Source: Diphasiastrum complanatum (Eukaryota > Streptophyta > Lycopodiopsida > Lycopodiales > Lycopodiaceae). Taken from it: a stretch of DNA of 64,000 nt. Where the stretch lies: NCBI GenBank assembly GCA_029204225.1, contig CM055097.1, forward strand, positions 67,306,972 through 67,370,971. Direction: 5' to 3'. The position numbers were made by a program, and so were the translations under genes. Shown here piece by piece: positions 1-13,010 of this stretch (positions are counted from its first letter, which is position 1; each line of letters begins with the position of its first letter). The notes under the pieces are model-generated. The model did not search any database. It was not told the DNA's origin and saw only the letters and a list, made by a program, of their open reading frames with translations.

Positions 1-516
1 CTGAATTTTTGTGATCCCTAAGTGAAGACGATCTCTTTTGGTAGGGCGCCCTAAATCAAGCATAGAAGATCCATGGCTCTGATACCATGTAAGAAATCAA
101 AGTGCCAAGATCCTTCTAACATTCAATCTCCATATACAAGAAGAAGAGGGAGAGGGTTAGGCGCCTCAAGGAGAGAGAAAGTAGTAGCAATGCTTGAAAG
201 GGAATGAATTACAAATGAACAAAGATTACATATAAATATGCCTTCCAAGGGCCTAGACTCTTCCAAACTCTTCTAGAACTTTTCAAGACCCACTACTAAT
301 TATAGGGCACCCCCAAAAGTCAAGATAGGGTCCCTTAACATAATTAGACTTTACTTGGACCCACAAATTACTACTGGACCAAAATTGGGTCCAACTCAAC
401 TAAAACTGGCTTAACATGGTCTAAATAATAAACCTAACCCATGGTTACACAAGTCTTGACCTTTTGGGTCAAAGTAACCTATGGGAAACTAACATTATCA
501 TTTATTACTTCTAACA
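1..516 (-). mobile_element. 5' end of a copia LTR retrotransposon, antisense inside SSRP1
   Basis: The copy runs off the left edge. On the minus strand it shows a 5' LTR (88-516, 429 bp) that begins TGTTAGAA and ends TTACA. Directly inside is the 12-nt primer-binding site complementary to initiator tRNA-Met (76-87, reading gctctgatacca on the plus strand). This PBS is the hallmark of plant Ty1/copia elements. Positions 1-75 are the start of its leader. The element sits upstream of the first visible SSRP1 exon, so it must lie in an SSRP1 intron, in opposite orientation to that gene. Only one end is visible, so the target duplication cannot be tested. Sure of the class; element length unknown. 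Confidence 0.82.
88..516 (-). repeat. copia 5' LTR
   Basis: The repeat is bounded by TG and CA dinucleotides with short inverted termini (TGTTAGAA at the right end, read on the minus strand). It abuts the tRNA-Met PBS at 76-87. The partner LTR lies outside the window, so the right boundary rests on the inverted termini only. Confidence 0.7.
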
Positions 517-764
517 TTTTATTTCAAAGAGCATGCCTTGATTGTAGCATCTGTTTGCAAAGTTTTATGAATTCTTCATGATCCTAGCTTAGTACGTCCA
601 ACTGCCTTACAAATTACAATATTGTAGAGAATCAATATTGCAACTTTTGGATATTTTCTTAGACAAACTTCTTTTCACATGCAGACAAAATAATAGAGTT
701 ACATATTTTTTGATTTATCTTATGGTCTCTATTTGACATCTTGTACGCCTGACCTCTTTCACAG

Positions 765-3700
765 GATATATCAAATCTGAATAATTTTTTATCTTCAAAC
801 CTTGGATTGACACCTGAAGATAGGCCACTTGCAATAAGTGGTCGGAATTGGGGAGATGCTGAGCTAGAAGGTTCTCTTATCGCTACTTGCCTTTTACAAT
901 CTGGAATATTTCTTACTTAAAATCATCATTGTTCTAGAATCTTTATTTTGCAATGAGAACGATCATATTCCCTATGATTTCCTTTCATTATTCTTCTTTC
1001 TCCTAGTTCCTTTCTGAACTCCCAGAACGCTTCTGATATTTCATACTTCTTGCATGAAGTATGGTGGTTAGATTCACAATTGTTTGTATCCCAGCCCAGC
1101 TTAAATAAAGTTTGACCTGTCCTTTTTAGTGGGCTCAAAGTACTCTACTACTAACTACATTTGTGATGGTTTCATTTGTAGTTCTCCTTGATCTTCTTTC
1201 ATTGTGGGTACTAGTTCTGTTGTTAGTTAGGAATTATCTTTGCAATCCCGTCGGTAGCTTAAAGGGTGTATATGTAGAGTTCAGAACTACTACTGGTACC
1301 ATTCTTCTGCATCTCGAGGGATCTAAGTAGGTGCATTTTCATGTTTGGAAATTGAAAAAGTTATGTCAGCCCTTAGTTTAAACTTTTAAAGTGTTTTTTG
1401 ATTTGGTGTTTGTGATGCTCTACATTTTGTGCAATGACGGAAAGTTTCAGCTGATACTCATGGTTATGGTCCACCCCTTCATTTTCCTTTTTATTTGTGG
1501 AAAATGCCTCAATCCTTACTAGCGTGCGAAGTCCCATCAAAGAAATAGATATAATTACAGTGCCATTTTACCCAGTAATCGTAGCAAAAGTTAAATAGGT
1601 TGGACCAATTTTAGCCATGTATGCATGGGTGCTGATGAAATTGCAAGTTGTGTTGCACAAGATGGAGTTCTTTGAACTTAGCTTTGGGGATCCTACTTGC
1701 ATGCTGTCATGTTTCTCTAGTTAGAGTACTTAATGCTAAAAACAACCAGCCACTTACGTTATGATTCTTATGATAGAAAAAATATCTACATTCTCATGTG
1801 CTCCTGGTGACATGTTACTAGCTGTCTTTGGTGCACCCATCATATTTTGTAGTCTTCGTCTTTGTGAAAGAATCAACACAAGCCTGATAAGGGATTTTCT
1901 GAAAAGACATTTTTTATGGTTTTGGCAGGAAATATACTTTCATTCATGGTGGGAGGGAAGCAAGCTTTTGAAATTTCTGTAGCAGATGTATCACAGACGC
2001 AGCTGCAAGGAAAGAATGAGGTGGTAGTGGAATTTCATGTAGATGATACAACTAGCGCCAATGAGGTACAACTAGAGCTTAATCAGTAAGAATTTGAGGT
2101 GTCAGCATTACGGGTAGAATCCTCATTTAATTGTCAAGTATAAAGACTAATATAGTAATGATATAATGATATGTAAACTCCCCTTGAGATATGGACTACT
2201 GTCATGATCTATTCCACGTCTTGTTGGATGTCTTTTTTCCTCTCCATTCTTTGGCTTGTTTGCCATGTAGCTTTAGAGGTTAGACCTAATCAATGACAGC
2301 TTCGCTCGTAGTTTTTAATGACATAAAACCTTTTGGCTGATACCAGAAAGATACTTTAATGGAAATAAGTTTTCATATACCCAGTACAAATGCTACATTT
2401 GTTGGAGACGATGAACGCCCCTCAGCCCAGGTATTAAATAATGTCTAAGGCGTCTTTGTAATGCTCTACCACTCCCGTAAATGTCTTTCTTCTATTTGTT
2501 CTTTAAATATCGCTTTTGGTTCAAGTGCAACCAGGCTTGTAATGTCACTATTTGTTTTCAAGTGTGCAAGAAAATGTGCACTGGAAGGGAAATACAAGGA
2601 ATAAAAAGACAGAATACTTATTTGCAATGATTTTTATGTAAATTTCAGTGTTCCATTTCCTTTTCCAGATCTTCCGCGAGAAGATCCTTTCCATGGCAGA
2701 TGTGGGCCCATCGGGTGCAGAAGCGATTGCATTGTTTGAAGAAGTTCACATACTTACACCAAGGTCTGCAGTATAGGATTGTTTTCTTTGCAGTTCTGTC
2801 CTGTCTTCCCAAAATTTTGAAAAGATTATTCATAAGTCTTGACTTAATTTAAAAGTTGAGAGGCATCTGATTCATTCTTACTCAATTTTGCAGAGGCCGT
2901 TATAATGTGGAGCTTCATCTTTCATTTCTTCGACTGCAAGGCCAGGCCAATGATTTTAAGATCCAATACAATAGTGTTGTCCGTCTGTTTGTTTTACCGA
3001 AGGTAGCCCCATAATTCTGTGCAGTATTATCCTGGTTTTTGAAGGTTCCCTTGAAACTGTTCAACTTGTGAAATAGCTGCAATGGCTCTCATGAGACCTA
3101 TGAAATTAAAGAAAGGAGCAAAACTACCACCTCTTTCTTGTGCATTAGAAGCCTCATTTTCTTTGAGGGGTTTTTATGTTTAATGTGGCAAATAATAGCT
3201 GTTGGCTGAAATGATATATATTTGCCAGTCCAATCAGCCGCATACTTTTGTTGTCATTACCTTAGACCCACCCATTCGCAAGGGACAAACATTCTATCCA
3301 CATATCGTGTTACAGGTAAAGCTTTGATGCTCTTAAAATAACCAATTTTTTGCTTCTTCATAGCCTCATTCCTTTGTGATCTTCAGTTAGTGGCTCATCA
3401 GCTCTTATTCCCTGGCTAATTCACATGATTTTGTTTTATCATATGTTAACAGTTTCCTACAGAGGAGATAGCTGAGTGCGCCCTTTCAATAAATCCAGAG
3501 CTACTTAACACAAAATACAAGGACCGGCTTTTACCTATCTATAAAGTGAGTTCTTTTTTAAGATGATCAGAACAACAAAATAGCATTTCCCACAGTAGAC
3601 GTGAATTCTCCTTTTACAATTCCAGAAAGCTGGGGTTGTAGTTCAGTTAGCAGTATTTGGTTCTAATCCACTTGATTGTTCTGTTTCTAGGGTCTATCAC

Positions 3701-6242
3701 ATGATGTCTTTCCTCAAATTCTACGAGGCCTTTCGGAAGCTAAAGTGACTCGACCTGGGAAGTTTCGCAGCAGTCAAGATGGATATGCAGTCCGAGCATC
3801 GTTGAAGGCAGAAGAAGGGACCTTATATCCATTGGAGAAGAGTTTTTTCTTTTTACCAAAGCCACCAACTCTGATCCTCCACGATGAGGTTAGCACTTTG
3901 ATTATTAGGGTCCGGGGAGCTTTGTGTCAAGACTTTACGATGGAATTATGGAAGTTAAGGTTGCATGTTTCTTTTGATTTCAGAGCATTCTAATGTAAAT
4001 GAAATAGGCAAAAAAGTGAAGCTTTTAGAAAAAAGTTTTTAAGGTCTCTTTTAGGAAAACATAGTTCCTAGCAACATACCTATCCTAATCTCTTACATCT
4101 GACCGGTCGATTAATCAGTTTGTCATTTAGAGGCTATTCCATTTGACAAGGATGAAAGTTCTCCGATGCTGAATTAGACATTATCACAAATAGTGAAGAA
4201 GCATCTCATAGTGCAGCAGATATCCTTCCTGGTGGACTCCTAGATGCTGATCAGTGGGCTAATTGCCAATGAGGCCGCATCATGTTAGCTTGGATGTTCC
4301 ATGTTTGAGGGATGATAATACTTGGTGAACTTGTAGATGCTAATCTGTAGGCTAATTTCTGATAAGGCATTTTCAAGTCAGTGTCAATGTCGATAGTCCA
4401 CAATAGGATGATGATAATGAGCTATTGATAACTGCTATTCTGATGGCTGATGGGTCAGCCAATAGCAAGCACAGATTTTCTTCAAGAGATTGATGATGAT
4501 GGTCGCTGGGATTTCTGGTGCTTACTACTGATGAGGCAATGATGATAATGGCTGATGATGTGAAGTCAAGTGACCTACAGGAGGTGACATCTCCAAAAGG
4601 GGAACCAGCTATGATTGAAAAAAGTTCTCCTCTAGCCTTAGCCTGGAAAAATTGCTATAAATATTTAAAAAAACACAATTAACACAAAGCATCACATCTC
4701 AAAGAAATGGATGACTGCAACTAAGGACAACATTGAATACAAATTCACTGTGTAGATACAGTAATACAAAAGAACTGCAGTCAGAGTCCTCCACAAAGAC
4801 CTCAAGTCACCAAATCAACCAAATTTGAAGAGCATGTGAATCACTCTATTTATACTGTTCTTGAAAGTTGAAGCCCTTAGGGGAACTTTCTAGTAAGCTA
4901 CCAAATTATGTCATCGATATGGTTATTGATCCCAAGAAGGGCATACCCTGCCACCTAGTCCCTGGCCCATCAGCCTGAACTAATCCACCAAATAATAACA
5001 TGGGTTATGTACACCTTCATTTGTTGAGTTGCATCCATGGTCCTTATCTTTATTACTTGGCGGATAAGTTGAGGCTGATCGGCCTGGGACCAGGTGGGAG
5101 AGGGCAGATTCTCTTGGTCCCAATGACCATTGTGATTAGCGGCTTCATTCATAGCAGACAGTAAAATTAGGGTTTGAGTTTCTCCTTTGGAGAACCTTCC
5201 TTATCATCATTGTAAAAGGTATTCCTGTGCCCCTTTGTTTTCTATTGCAGATTGATTACATTGAGTTTGAAAGGCATGGTGCAGCTGGAAGCATGTCTTC
5301 ACACTATTTTGACCTAGTTATACATCTCAAGACAGTGCAAGAACATCAGTTTCGCAACATTCAGCGAAATGAATATCACAATCTTTTCAATTTTATCAGG
5401 TAGACTTTGTATCATGCTTATGAGATTTTTATGCACCTATTCTCATTGCTTTGGTCTATAGTCAGTGGTCAATTGATGGCAAGGCTATCTTCAACCATCA
5501 TGTTGCGGTGGTGGTGGATATCCACCCACGTATCCTTGTCAATAAAAACGCTTTGCTGATAAGGACACTGAATGGGAAGGCAATCATAAAGTTCAATGTC
5601 ATGCAGGGCAATGGGCTGTGTGCTGTCAATTTGTTTAATTTATCCCAAGTCATCAACAAATGGAACCAAACTACAAAAATGTTAGCACCTGACCATGACT
5701 TGTTTAGAATCCTTCTGCAATTTTAAACCCAGCAGTTTCTTAATGTATCTAGGAGTATACTGCATAGTCACAAAGAATTGTGAAACAAACCTCTTTGAAT
5801 TGATTTGGATAAATTTTTTTGCAGAATCTTATTTTTGAATATCTAGTTCCCCAATGTCATTGAGTTGCTGAAATTTTCTGCAATTGAATGTAACAGGTGA
5901 TTATATTCTTGACAGGTAAAAGCTATCAGTCGCTGTATCACCCATCTCCATTTGTATATCTATTTAGTCATATCAGTAATGTTTGAGTTTTTAACATGAT
6001 CTAACATCCTCATTCCCTAGAACCTCCTGAGACATGATTTTTTCCAAAAAATCTTGCAGCCCCTTTTCTCAAGAAAAAGAACTGCTCAATTTGAATCAAT
6101 TCAAATTTTCTGGTGACTATGGTATACCGAGCTGTACAAATGCTACAGTGACTTTGTCAACTTTTCTGCAATTATTATCCCAAAACTTTGTCAATATGTA
6201 TATGCTACTCATGGATTTTGAGGGTTAGAAAATGGGCCACAG

Positions 6243-6282
<40 letters not shown>

Positions 6283-8137
6283 GCAACTTCTCTCTCTCAC
6301 TTCTTTTGAAGAAGCGAGCAACTTCTTATTTGATGAGTTGAAGTATTGATGTAATCTTGATTTTGCCACTATGCCATAACTTAGACATTTCTCGACTGCT
6401 ATACTTTGCCTTACACACAAGAGTTAGAAATCTCGTGCTGTATATTCATTGTGCAATGTATCAAGTGCAGCTCCAAGAATCTCAAGATAATTAACCTGGC
6501 TGAAACACAAGCTGCAACTGGAGTTGCTGCTGCACTTGAAGGATCAGATGATGAAGGGGTTGATCCACATCTTAATCGTATAAGAAGTGCTCGTGAAAGT
6601 GGTGCAGCAGGCGATGGAGAGGACAGTGATGAGGAGGTGTGCTTCATCAATTGGCTTCCATCCTTAAATGCATCATACATTCCAAATCAAGCAAAATTGA
6701 CAATTGCAGCTGTGATAACTATCTGCATGCCCTGCTCTTTTTCTGCAATTTGGCATGATACTGCGTGCCATAACGAAATGCCATCATCTTATGTTGTTTA
6801 AGTGAGACCACTAGACATTTATTCAAGTCCCTAAATACGTACTGCTATATCAAACGGAAGCTTTCTTGTAAAGTTTTCAGAACTCGAATATAGCCCTAAT
6901 AAAACCAAGAGTTGAGAACCTGACTCATGTCTGTTGCACATCAAAAGACCAGCTACTGATCTAGTTTTCCTCATTTCACTTCCTGTTTATGTTTAGGATG
7001 AGGACTTCGTGGCAGAGAAAGATGATGCAGGATCTCCCACTGATGATTCTGAAGAGGAACCAGATGCTAGTGACAGTGGAGAGGATGAGGAGGTCAGAAC
7101 TTGTGTGCCTATTTTTTGAATGAGTAGCTTTATCTTTTATGCATCTGTTATGGCTCTTAACATTTGGTTTAATTGATCATAAACAAAATGAACTGGAGGC
7201 CCTCTCCTCTGTTGGTATATATGAGTTGATTTATGGAGCTATTTCTGTGTGAAAACCTACTGTAATAAAGCTTACTAGTGATAAAATCAATACAGAGACC
7301 AGCAAAGAAAGAGAAGAGACCAAAAGAGACTGCTCCAAAGCCCATGGTGAAAAAAAGTAAGAAGGATGATGGCGAAGATGGGGATAAGAAAAAAAAGAGA
7401 AAAAAGAAAGATCCCAATGCCCCAAAAAGGGCCTTATCTGGTTTTATGTACTTCTCACAAGCAGAAAGAGAGGTACCTTTACTTCAGATAAGCCTTGACA
7501 TCTTGATTGGATGCAGTTTTACGGTGTATGGGTAGCAACATCTAATAAAGGACATAATTTATATTTTTGCAATAATAACATATTATTTGTTTCGAGCAGA
7601 ACCTGAAGAAGAGCAATCCTGGAATGTCATTTCCAGACATGGCAAAAACTCTTGGAGAAAGATGGAAAAGAATGTCAGGTATCAAATAGGAAAATCAGGT
7701 CATGTACCTCTGAAGTGAAAATAAGTTAAGGCTTTTCTATATAATGAAGAGTTGAAAAGCTATGTAGATTCAGACATTATCTCAAGTTAATCAAATGAAT
7801 CATTTGATTCTTTTGCTGCCCCTAAAACTTTCCTCATTTCCATTTGAGCTTTTGAGACAAGTGCGGCAGGAATTAGTCTGCAATGAGTTGTCATTGAAAC
7901 TATAGCTAGTAAGAGCCGCATTATAGCCATTGATATTAGACACTTCTTAGTTTTGTTGTTTCTAGATGCTGGAGTTGATGTTTTTCTAATGAGGACCTGT
8001 AACTGCATTTAGGGGAGGAAAAAGAACCATATGAGGCAAAAGCACGAGTGGACAAAGAAAGGTACAAGGAACAGATGGCTGGTTACAAGAGTGGAATTCA
8101 TCCTGGAGATCCTGAAGATGATTCAGATGAAGACTAA
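765..8137 (+). CDS. SSRP1: SSRP1, small (HMG-box) subunit of the FACT histone chaperone; 5' exons off-window
   Basis: Fourteen exons: 765-870, 1929-2065, 2347-2430, 2669-2763, 2894-3002, 3229-3315, 3453-3545, 3691-3888, 5251-5399, 6471-6636, 6997-7092, 7296-7472, 7600-7678 and 8013-8137. All inferred introns start GT and end AG, and the exons join in one frame to a TAA at 8135 (566 residues). By recollection of the Arabidopsis protein (about 646 aa), roughly the first 80 residues are missing. The order is POB3/SSRP1 PH-like domain ([32 protein letters not shown]), Rtt106-like middle domain ([24 protein letters not shown]), acidic stretch (exons 10-11), basic linker and C-terminal HMG box ([18 protein letters not shown]). 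With SPT16 it forms nuclear FACT, which loosens and rebuilds nucleosomes during transcription and replication. No break is seen. An antisense copia element occupies an upstream intron. Confidence 0.95.
3889..5250 (+). other. Large SSRP1 intron with a GATGAT-rich relic
   Basis: This 1.36-kb intron lies between exons 8 and 9. From about 4180 to 4620 it is rich in gatgatgat and gatgctgat motifs and has short coding-like stretches, but no long open frame. It may be a decayed insertion. I recognise no family and see no splice signals for an extra exon. Confidence 0.4.
6246..6279. repeat. (CT)n microsatellite in SSRP1 intron
   Basis: About 17 CT dinucleotides lie in the intron between exons 9 and 10. 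It is an ordinary plant simple repeat and probably length-polymorphic. Confidence 0.9.
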
Positions 8138-8700
8138 TCTGATCAGGATTAAACATATCACCCTATTATCTGGTATTTTTATGAAATCAAGCCATCTTTT
8201 CATGTATCTTAGGGATATTGAAAAATGGATGCTTTGTCTCAATCAATTGTATACAGAACAAATCTGACACAAGAATGAATAGTGGATTTTGGGAATAGAG
8301 TATGATAAACCTTAAAATGATTACTGTAGAAGTATTTGACAGCAAATCTTTGTAACAGCACAATGGGCCTTCACATTTTGATGCACTCCATCCTTGAAAT
8401 CCGCATTCCAATTTTACATGGATCTTAGGAAAAGAAGAAAAATTGGATGTCTAGTTAAAGTATTTGAATTTTGAAGATTGACAATGTCAAAGAACCTTTT
8501 GATCTTGTTAAATCTAACCATGATTTGTATCTTGGCATATACACGTGGACATCAAGCAGTCTCAAAACTATAATTTCAAGAAAATATTTACTAGTGCTTT
8601 GTATTTATGTTTTAAGAGCATTTTGAAGAATATGTTTTCATATTGTATGTGCATGAAACCATTTTGAATAATATGTATTAAACAGTTTCTGTAGTATCCA
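8138..8700 (+). other. SSRP1 3' UTR and downstream flank
   Basis: AT-rich non-coding sequence follows the SSRP1 stop codon. No canonical AATAAA is obvious close to the stop. The transcript end probably falls in the first 250 bp or so, but the sequence does not fix it. Confidence 0.4.
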
Positions 8701-8711
8701 ATGGATCCAAT

Positions 8712-8860
8712 GAGGCTGGCGCACTTGGTTAGCTTGGCATCCAAAGTATCTTTCCCAAGTTTAAGCCACCTTGGAAACCAAATTGCATAGTATCCAATGC
8801 GGTTGGCTCAAATGGTCCAACGTTTCTTTGGTCCTAGGTTCAAGCCCATGCTGGCGTGCG
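8712..8860 (+). mobile_element. Two degenerate tRNA-like SINE heads in tandem
   Basis: Two successive tRNA-like segments. The first (about 8712-8775) has a degenerate A-box region reading tggcgcacttggttag, then gcttggcatccaaag and a decayed B-box. The second (8801-8850) has ggttggctcaaatgg, the shared core tttctttggtc and a B-box-like ggttcaagccc. The same core occurs at 62845-62928, where a 17-bp target duplication flanks it. These are best read as relics of one tRNA-derived SINE family. No target duplication is visible here, and a CG-rich simple repeat follows. Confidence 0.5.
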
Positions 8861-8869
8861 CGCGCGCAC

Positions 8870-10230
8870 ACAACACCCAAAAAAGAAGAAGTTGAAAAGC
8901 ATAATATATTAGTTGATGATCTCACCAATTGAAAATATTGAAAAATGTAGTAGATGTACATATCCCATGGGTTGATAATACCAAAAAGCATAGTAGATGT
9001 ACCTAAAAGCATGCTGAAGCGTATGTTTTCATATCAGGCGTAAATAAATACTGTTGCTGTCTCATTTGATTTGTCAAAAAAGAGTTTCATATGATGTTAT
9101 TAATGTTGTTCATCTCAATATCCATCTTTGTTAACTCTTGCATTCCATGTGAGGATCACATACTTGCACTTCAGAGAGACGATTGTTTGACATAATTTTT
9201 CTACCACCACATCTCTTTTTGAAAAACTACTCACATTTAGAACACCACCTAGTCCAAGAACCAATGAAATTTTCACATTGACCTACTTTGATACCATAGC
9301 TAATTTGCATTGGGTGCTAGTTTGGTGTTTGATTGATTTAAAGTGAAACCTCTTCTTGAAAGTGTGCCCTATTACAGTTTTTATGCTTCTATTCTTACAC
9401 GTTTGAAGTTGAGGTGGCATGGTGACGTGTTAGGCATCTCGGTACCTTGGTCTCCCTTCTTACTGTGCTTTATAGCAAACAATTTGGTGCACTGTAGCTC
9501 AAGTTATGGCCGTTTGAAATTTGGACAATTTTGTGAGTAAAATTGTTGAAATCGTATAATGTTTTGATGCATGCTTGCTTTTTCCCAATCTGGATGTACT
9601 TTATTTGTGGAGATTTGTTGCATGGTGATTTTGTAAGTGGTTTTGACGTGCATGATAGATTTATAATCGTTTTGAGTGGTCACACGACGGTTGGGTCATA
9701 AATCAGTGTGAATGGTTGACAGATTTCGTTAGAGTTGGATTTTACGTAAAAACAATTCCGTAATGATGTTATGCAGTTTATGTCGTGTGCTTCGCATGCT
9801 GGATTGACTTTATGATAGTGATACTAGGAATCAAATTGTATGTCTTTTTTTTGATTTCGAATGTCTTTGCACCAACTATACTTTTTGTCCAATTATTAAG
9901 TTGTGTAAAATTTTAAATAGAATGTTTTTTGAAAATTTGGTTTTTTTAGTTTTTTGAATTGTCTATAAAATGAACCAAGATCAGTGATTTGACCATACTG
10001 GAATTAGTTTTAGTCAGAATTGGTCGCAATATCTCGCTAAAGATTAAGAATAGACGTACTCGTTAATTATGGTCAGTTATTTCTGTTTTAGATAATTCAA
10101 GATGGCTGAAGAAGTCGCAAATCTTGTTGTACCCTCTTTCATGCAGATTTGCCAATAGTTGAGTACTGCACTCAATGATATGAATCATTGAAATAATTTA
10201 TGAGATCAATAGATGGAGGTTTTGTTGAAT
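8870..10230. other. Intergenic, no gene recognised
   Basis: AT-rich DNA with no long open frame and no RNA-gene motif. I see nothing supportable between the SINE relics and the gypsy-gag fragment. Confidence 0.5.
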
Positions 10231-10233
10231 TAG

Positions 10234-10655
10234 GTGAAACTATCGTCTTCTTTGAATCTCAAATTCCAGCTTGAAACTTGTTCAAAGAGAAAAAGTTGGA
10301 AGTTGTGGAGGACTGGCTCATTAAGTGGAGCAGTTATTTTAATTTACATGGTGTTCTTGAGGAGAAAAAGATCGAGAGCATCGTGTTGTTTCTATGCGTC
10401 AAGGCGGCGGTGTGGTGGCATGATTTGATAGTCAAGCCCAGGACCTGGGAAGCATGTGCAGATGCCTTTAAAAAAACTTTCGTGATTTTTGACGATGTCG
10501 ATTATTATCATAAGTTCATGAATTGCAAGATGGGTAGTAAGAGCTTAGACTCTTATATCTAAGAATTTATGGATCTCTAGAATCGAGTTCTATCATTCGA
10601 TCCTAAATTGGCACTTTGGCAGTTTGTCCTAGAGCTGTCTGTCGATTATCAGAAC
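10234..10655 (+). pseudogene. Ty3/gypsy-type gag fragment
   Basis: The readable frame at 10278-10562 continues past a TAA at about 10560. It contains EDWLIKWSSYFNLHGV, AAVWWHDL and a TWEACADAFKKTF segment. This matches the alpha-helical core of plant gypsy gag (retrotrans_gag family), with its conserved tryptophans before a W-x-x-F-x-x-x-F pattern. No zinc knuckle, protease or LTR accompanies it. It stops abruptly at about 10656, where copia sequence begins, so one element was broken against another. The residual gag is non-functional. Confidence 0.6.
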
Positions 10656-10656
10656 G

Positions 10657-13010
10657 ACTTTGTTAGAGCAGATGGCGGCAATAGGTTCAGTGATCGAAGA
10701 CTCTGATGCTGTAATGACCTTATTGTCCAGTCTGCCATCCTCATATGAAAACTGGGTGATGATGATTTTCACACACTCGAAAATTACATTGTCCAGCATC
10801 ATAATCATGCTGTTGTAGGAGGAGACAAGAATGAATGGAACATCCTTGTCCTCCATCAACGACTCGCAAGCATTATTCTCAAAGAAGAACACAGTATGTC
10901 CTGAACCTGACGACAAATTTGTTGTCGGCGGTCAGTCACAGACTTAGGATATAAGGTAGAGTTTCAGGTAGATTCCTGTCGGATTTTTGATAAAAGCAAG
11001 AGGATTCTTGCACTCGAAAAGAGACAAAGATATATTTATAGGCTTAGTCATTTTAACTCTATTATAACTGAATTCGCTTTAAGCAGTTCAGCATCTGTTA
11101 ATAAATGATTGATTTGGCATTATTGACTTGGTCACCTTAATCATATATCAATATGTAACATGTCTAGACGTTCTTTAGTTCATGATTTAGACTATCGAAT
11201 TGTCGACCCTCATGTTTGCCAAAGTTGTGTCATAGGAAAGTAGGCAAGAAGGCCCTTTAAGTCAAATTAAGAACACATATCTAAAGATTTGCTTGACATT
11301 GTACATACTGATATATGTGGCCCAATGCAAACACCATCACTACTTGGTGCTAAATTTTTTATTACTTTTATAAATGACTATTCCAAAAAAATTGCTATAT
11401 ATTTTTTGAAGCACAAATCTGAAGCTTTCTAGTTCTTCAAGAAATACAAAGAAAATGCTGAGTTGCAGACAAGAAAGAAGATCAAAGCTTTCAGGAGCGA
11501 CAACGGCGGCGAATACATCTCAAACGAGTTCAAAGACTGTTGCTCAGCCAATAGCATCAAGCAACAGTTTGCTGCTTCCTATCCTCCACAGTCGAATGGA
11601 CTGGCAGAAAGGAAGAACAGGACCTTAGTCGAGTCTGCCAAATGCATGATAACTCATGCTTCGTTGCCCAAATAGTTCTGGCAACATGTTGTTTCAACAA
11701 CAACCTACGTGCAGAACCGATGTATAACTAAAGGCTTCCTTGACAATTAAACTCCTCATGAAGTCTGGACAAGATCCAAGCCTTCATTGAAACATGTGAG
11801 AGTATTCGGATGTACTGCCCAACATAAAGAAATTAGATGAGCATTCATTCAAAACTATTTTTTGTTGGCTATTGTACTTCTAATAGAATGTTACAGTATA
11901 GACTGTACAATATAGAGACCTGTAAAGTTTTTACTAACAGGGATGTAACTTTTATTGATGATCAGTTTATTGATTTGAAGGGCAAGGACCAAATGCAGTC
12001 TACAAGTTCTGCCCCAACAACTGATACATATCGAAAGACCATTTCAATTTTTTCCAATAGTCACTATGTATAGTCAGACCCAGAAGAAGAGGAAGAACCT
12101 GCAACTCAGGAGCAGTCAACACAAAGTCGAATTTCGCAGCCAGAGACGTCAACCAGAAGATCAACAAGAACTCGAACTCAGCCTGTCTGATACATTGATG
12201 AGTTCGCTCACTATTCTATTTAGGAGCCAACCACAGTTGAGGAAGCTATGTCACAGGCCGATTCATATCTCTGAAAAGAAGCAATGGATAAGAAGTACAA
12301 CTCATTGTTGAGGAACAACACATGGACTATTACTAAGCTGTCAACAGACAGAAAGATAATCGACTGCAAATGTGATCAAATACAAAGCAGACAACAACAT
12401 CGACAGAAGGCTCGACGGGGATTCTCACAAATTTTCAGTATCGACTACTTCGAAACCTTTAGTCCGGTTTCAAACACACTTCTATTCGACTGCTACTATC
12501 ATATGCTGCTGTAGCGGATCTTGAGTACACCAGATGGATGTACAAACGACATTCCTCAATGGAGTTATCGAGGATGACATCTATATGATTCAGCTAATAG
12601 GCTATATCCTCAATAGTCGAGAAGATCAGATATGCAAACTCTATAAAGCTTTGTACGATCTAAAGCAATCATCGAGAGCATAGTTTCATTGAATCAACAC
12701 ATTCTTGATCGATCATGGATTTGAACCAAGCTTTGTAGATTGTAATGTATATTTCAAAGCTATCAATCAATTCTTTGTCATCATCACACTCTACGTGGAT
12801 GATACGTTGTTATTTAGCAACAATATCAAACTGATAAATGATACAAAGAGAATATTATTCCAAGAATTCGAAATGACAGATCTTGGAGAAGCACATTATT
12901 GTCTCGGAATCCAGATCCACATAGATAGGAACAAAAGACTTCTCTATATTATGCAGCAAAGGTACTTCTATAATTTGCTGACAAAATTCAATTTTATGAA
13001 TTGCAACAAC
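10657..13010 (+). pseudogene. Decayed copia gag-pol fragment
   Basis: The remnant runs in domain order on the plus strand. A gag (UBN2) tail contains MAAIGSVIEDSDAVMTLLSS near 10670. After a deletion come GAG-pre-integrase (about 10940-11250) and an integrase core with FINDYS, RSDNGGEY and NGLAERKNRT (11360-11670), which carry the three acidic catalytic positions. Reverse transcriptase follows (12280-13000) with LYVDDTLLFSNN at about 12810. RNase H and both LTRs are absent. Many stops and frameshifts interrupt every domain, so this is an old truncated copy. Confidence 0.85.

Noticed and set aside
4180-4670. An additional SSRP1 exon rich in Asp and Met
   Set aside because: SSRP1 exons 8 and 9 join in frame without it, there are stops in all frames and no family match.
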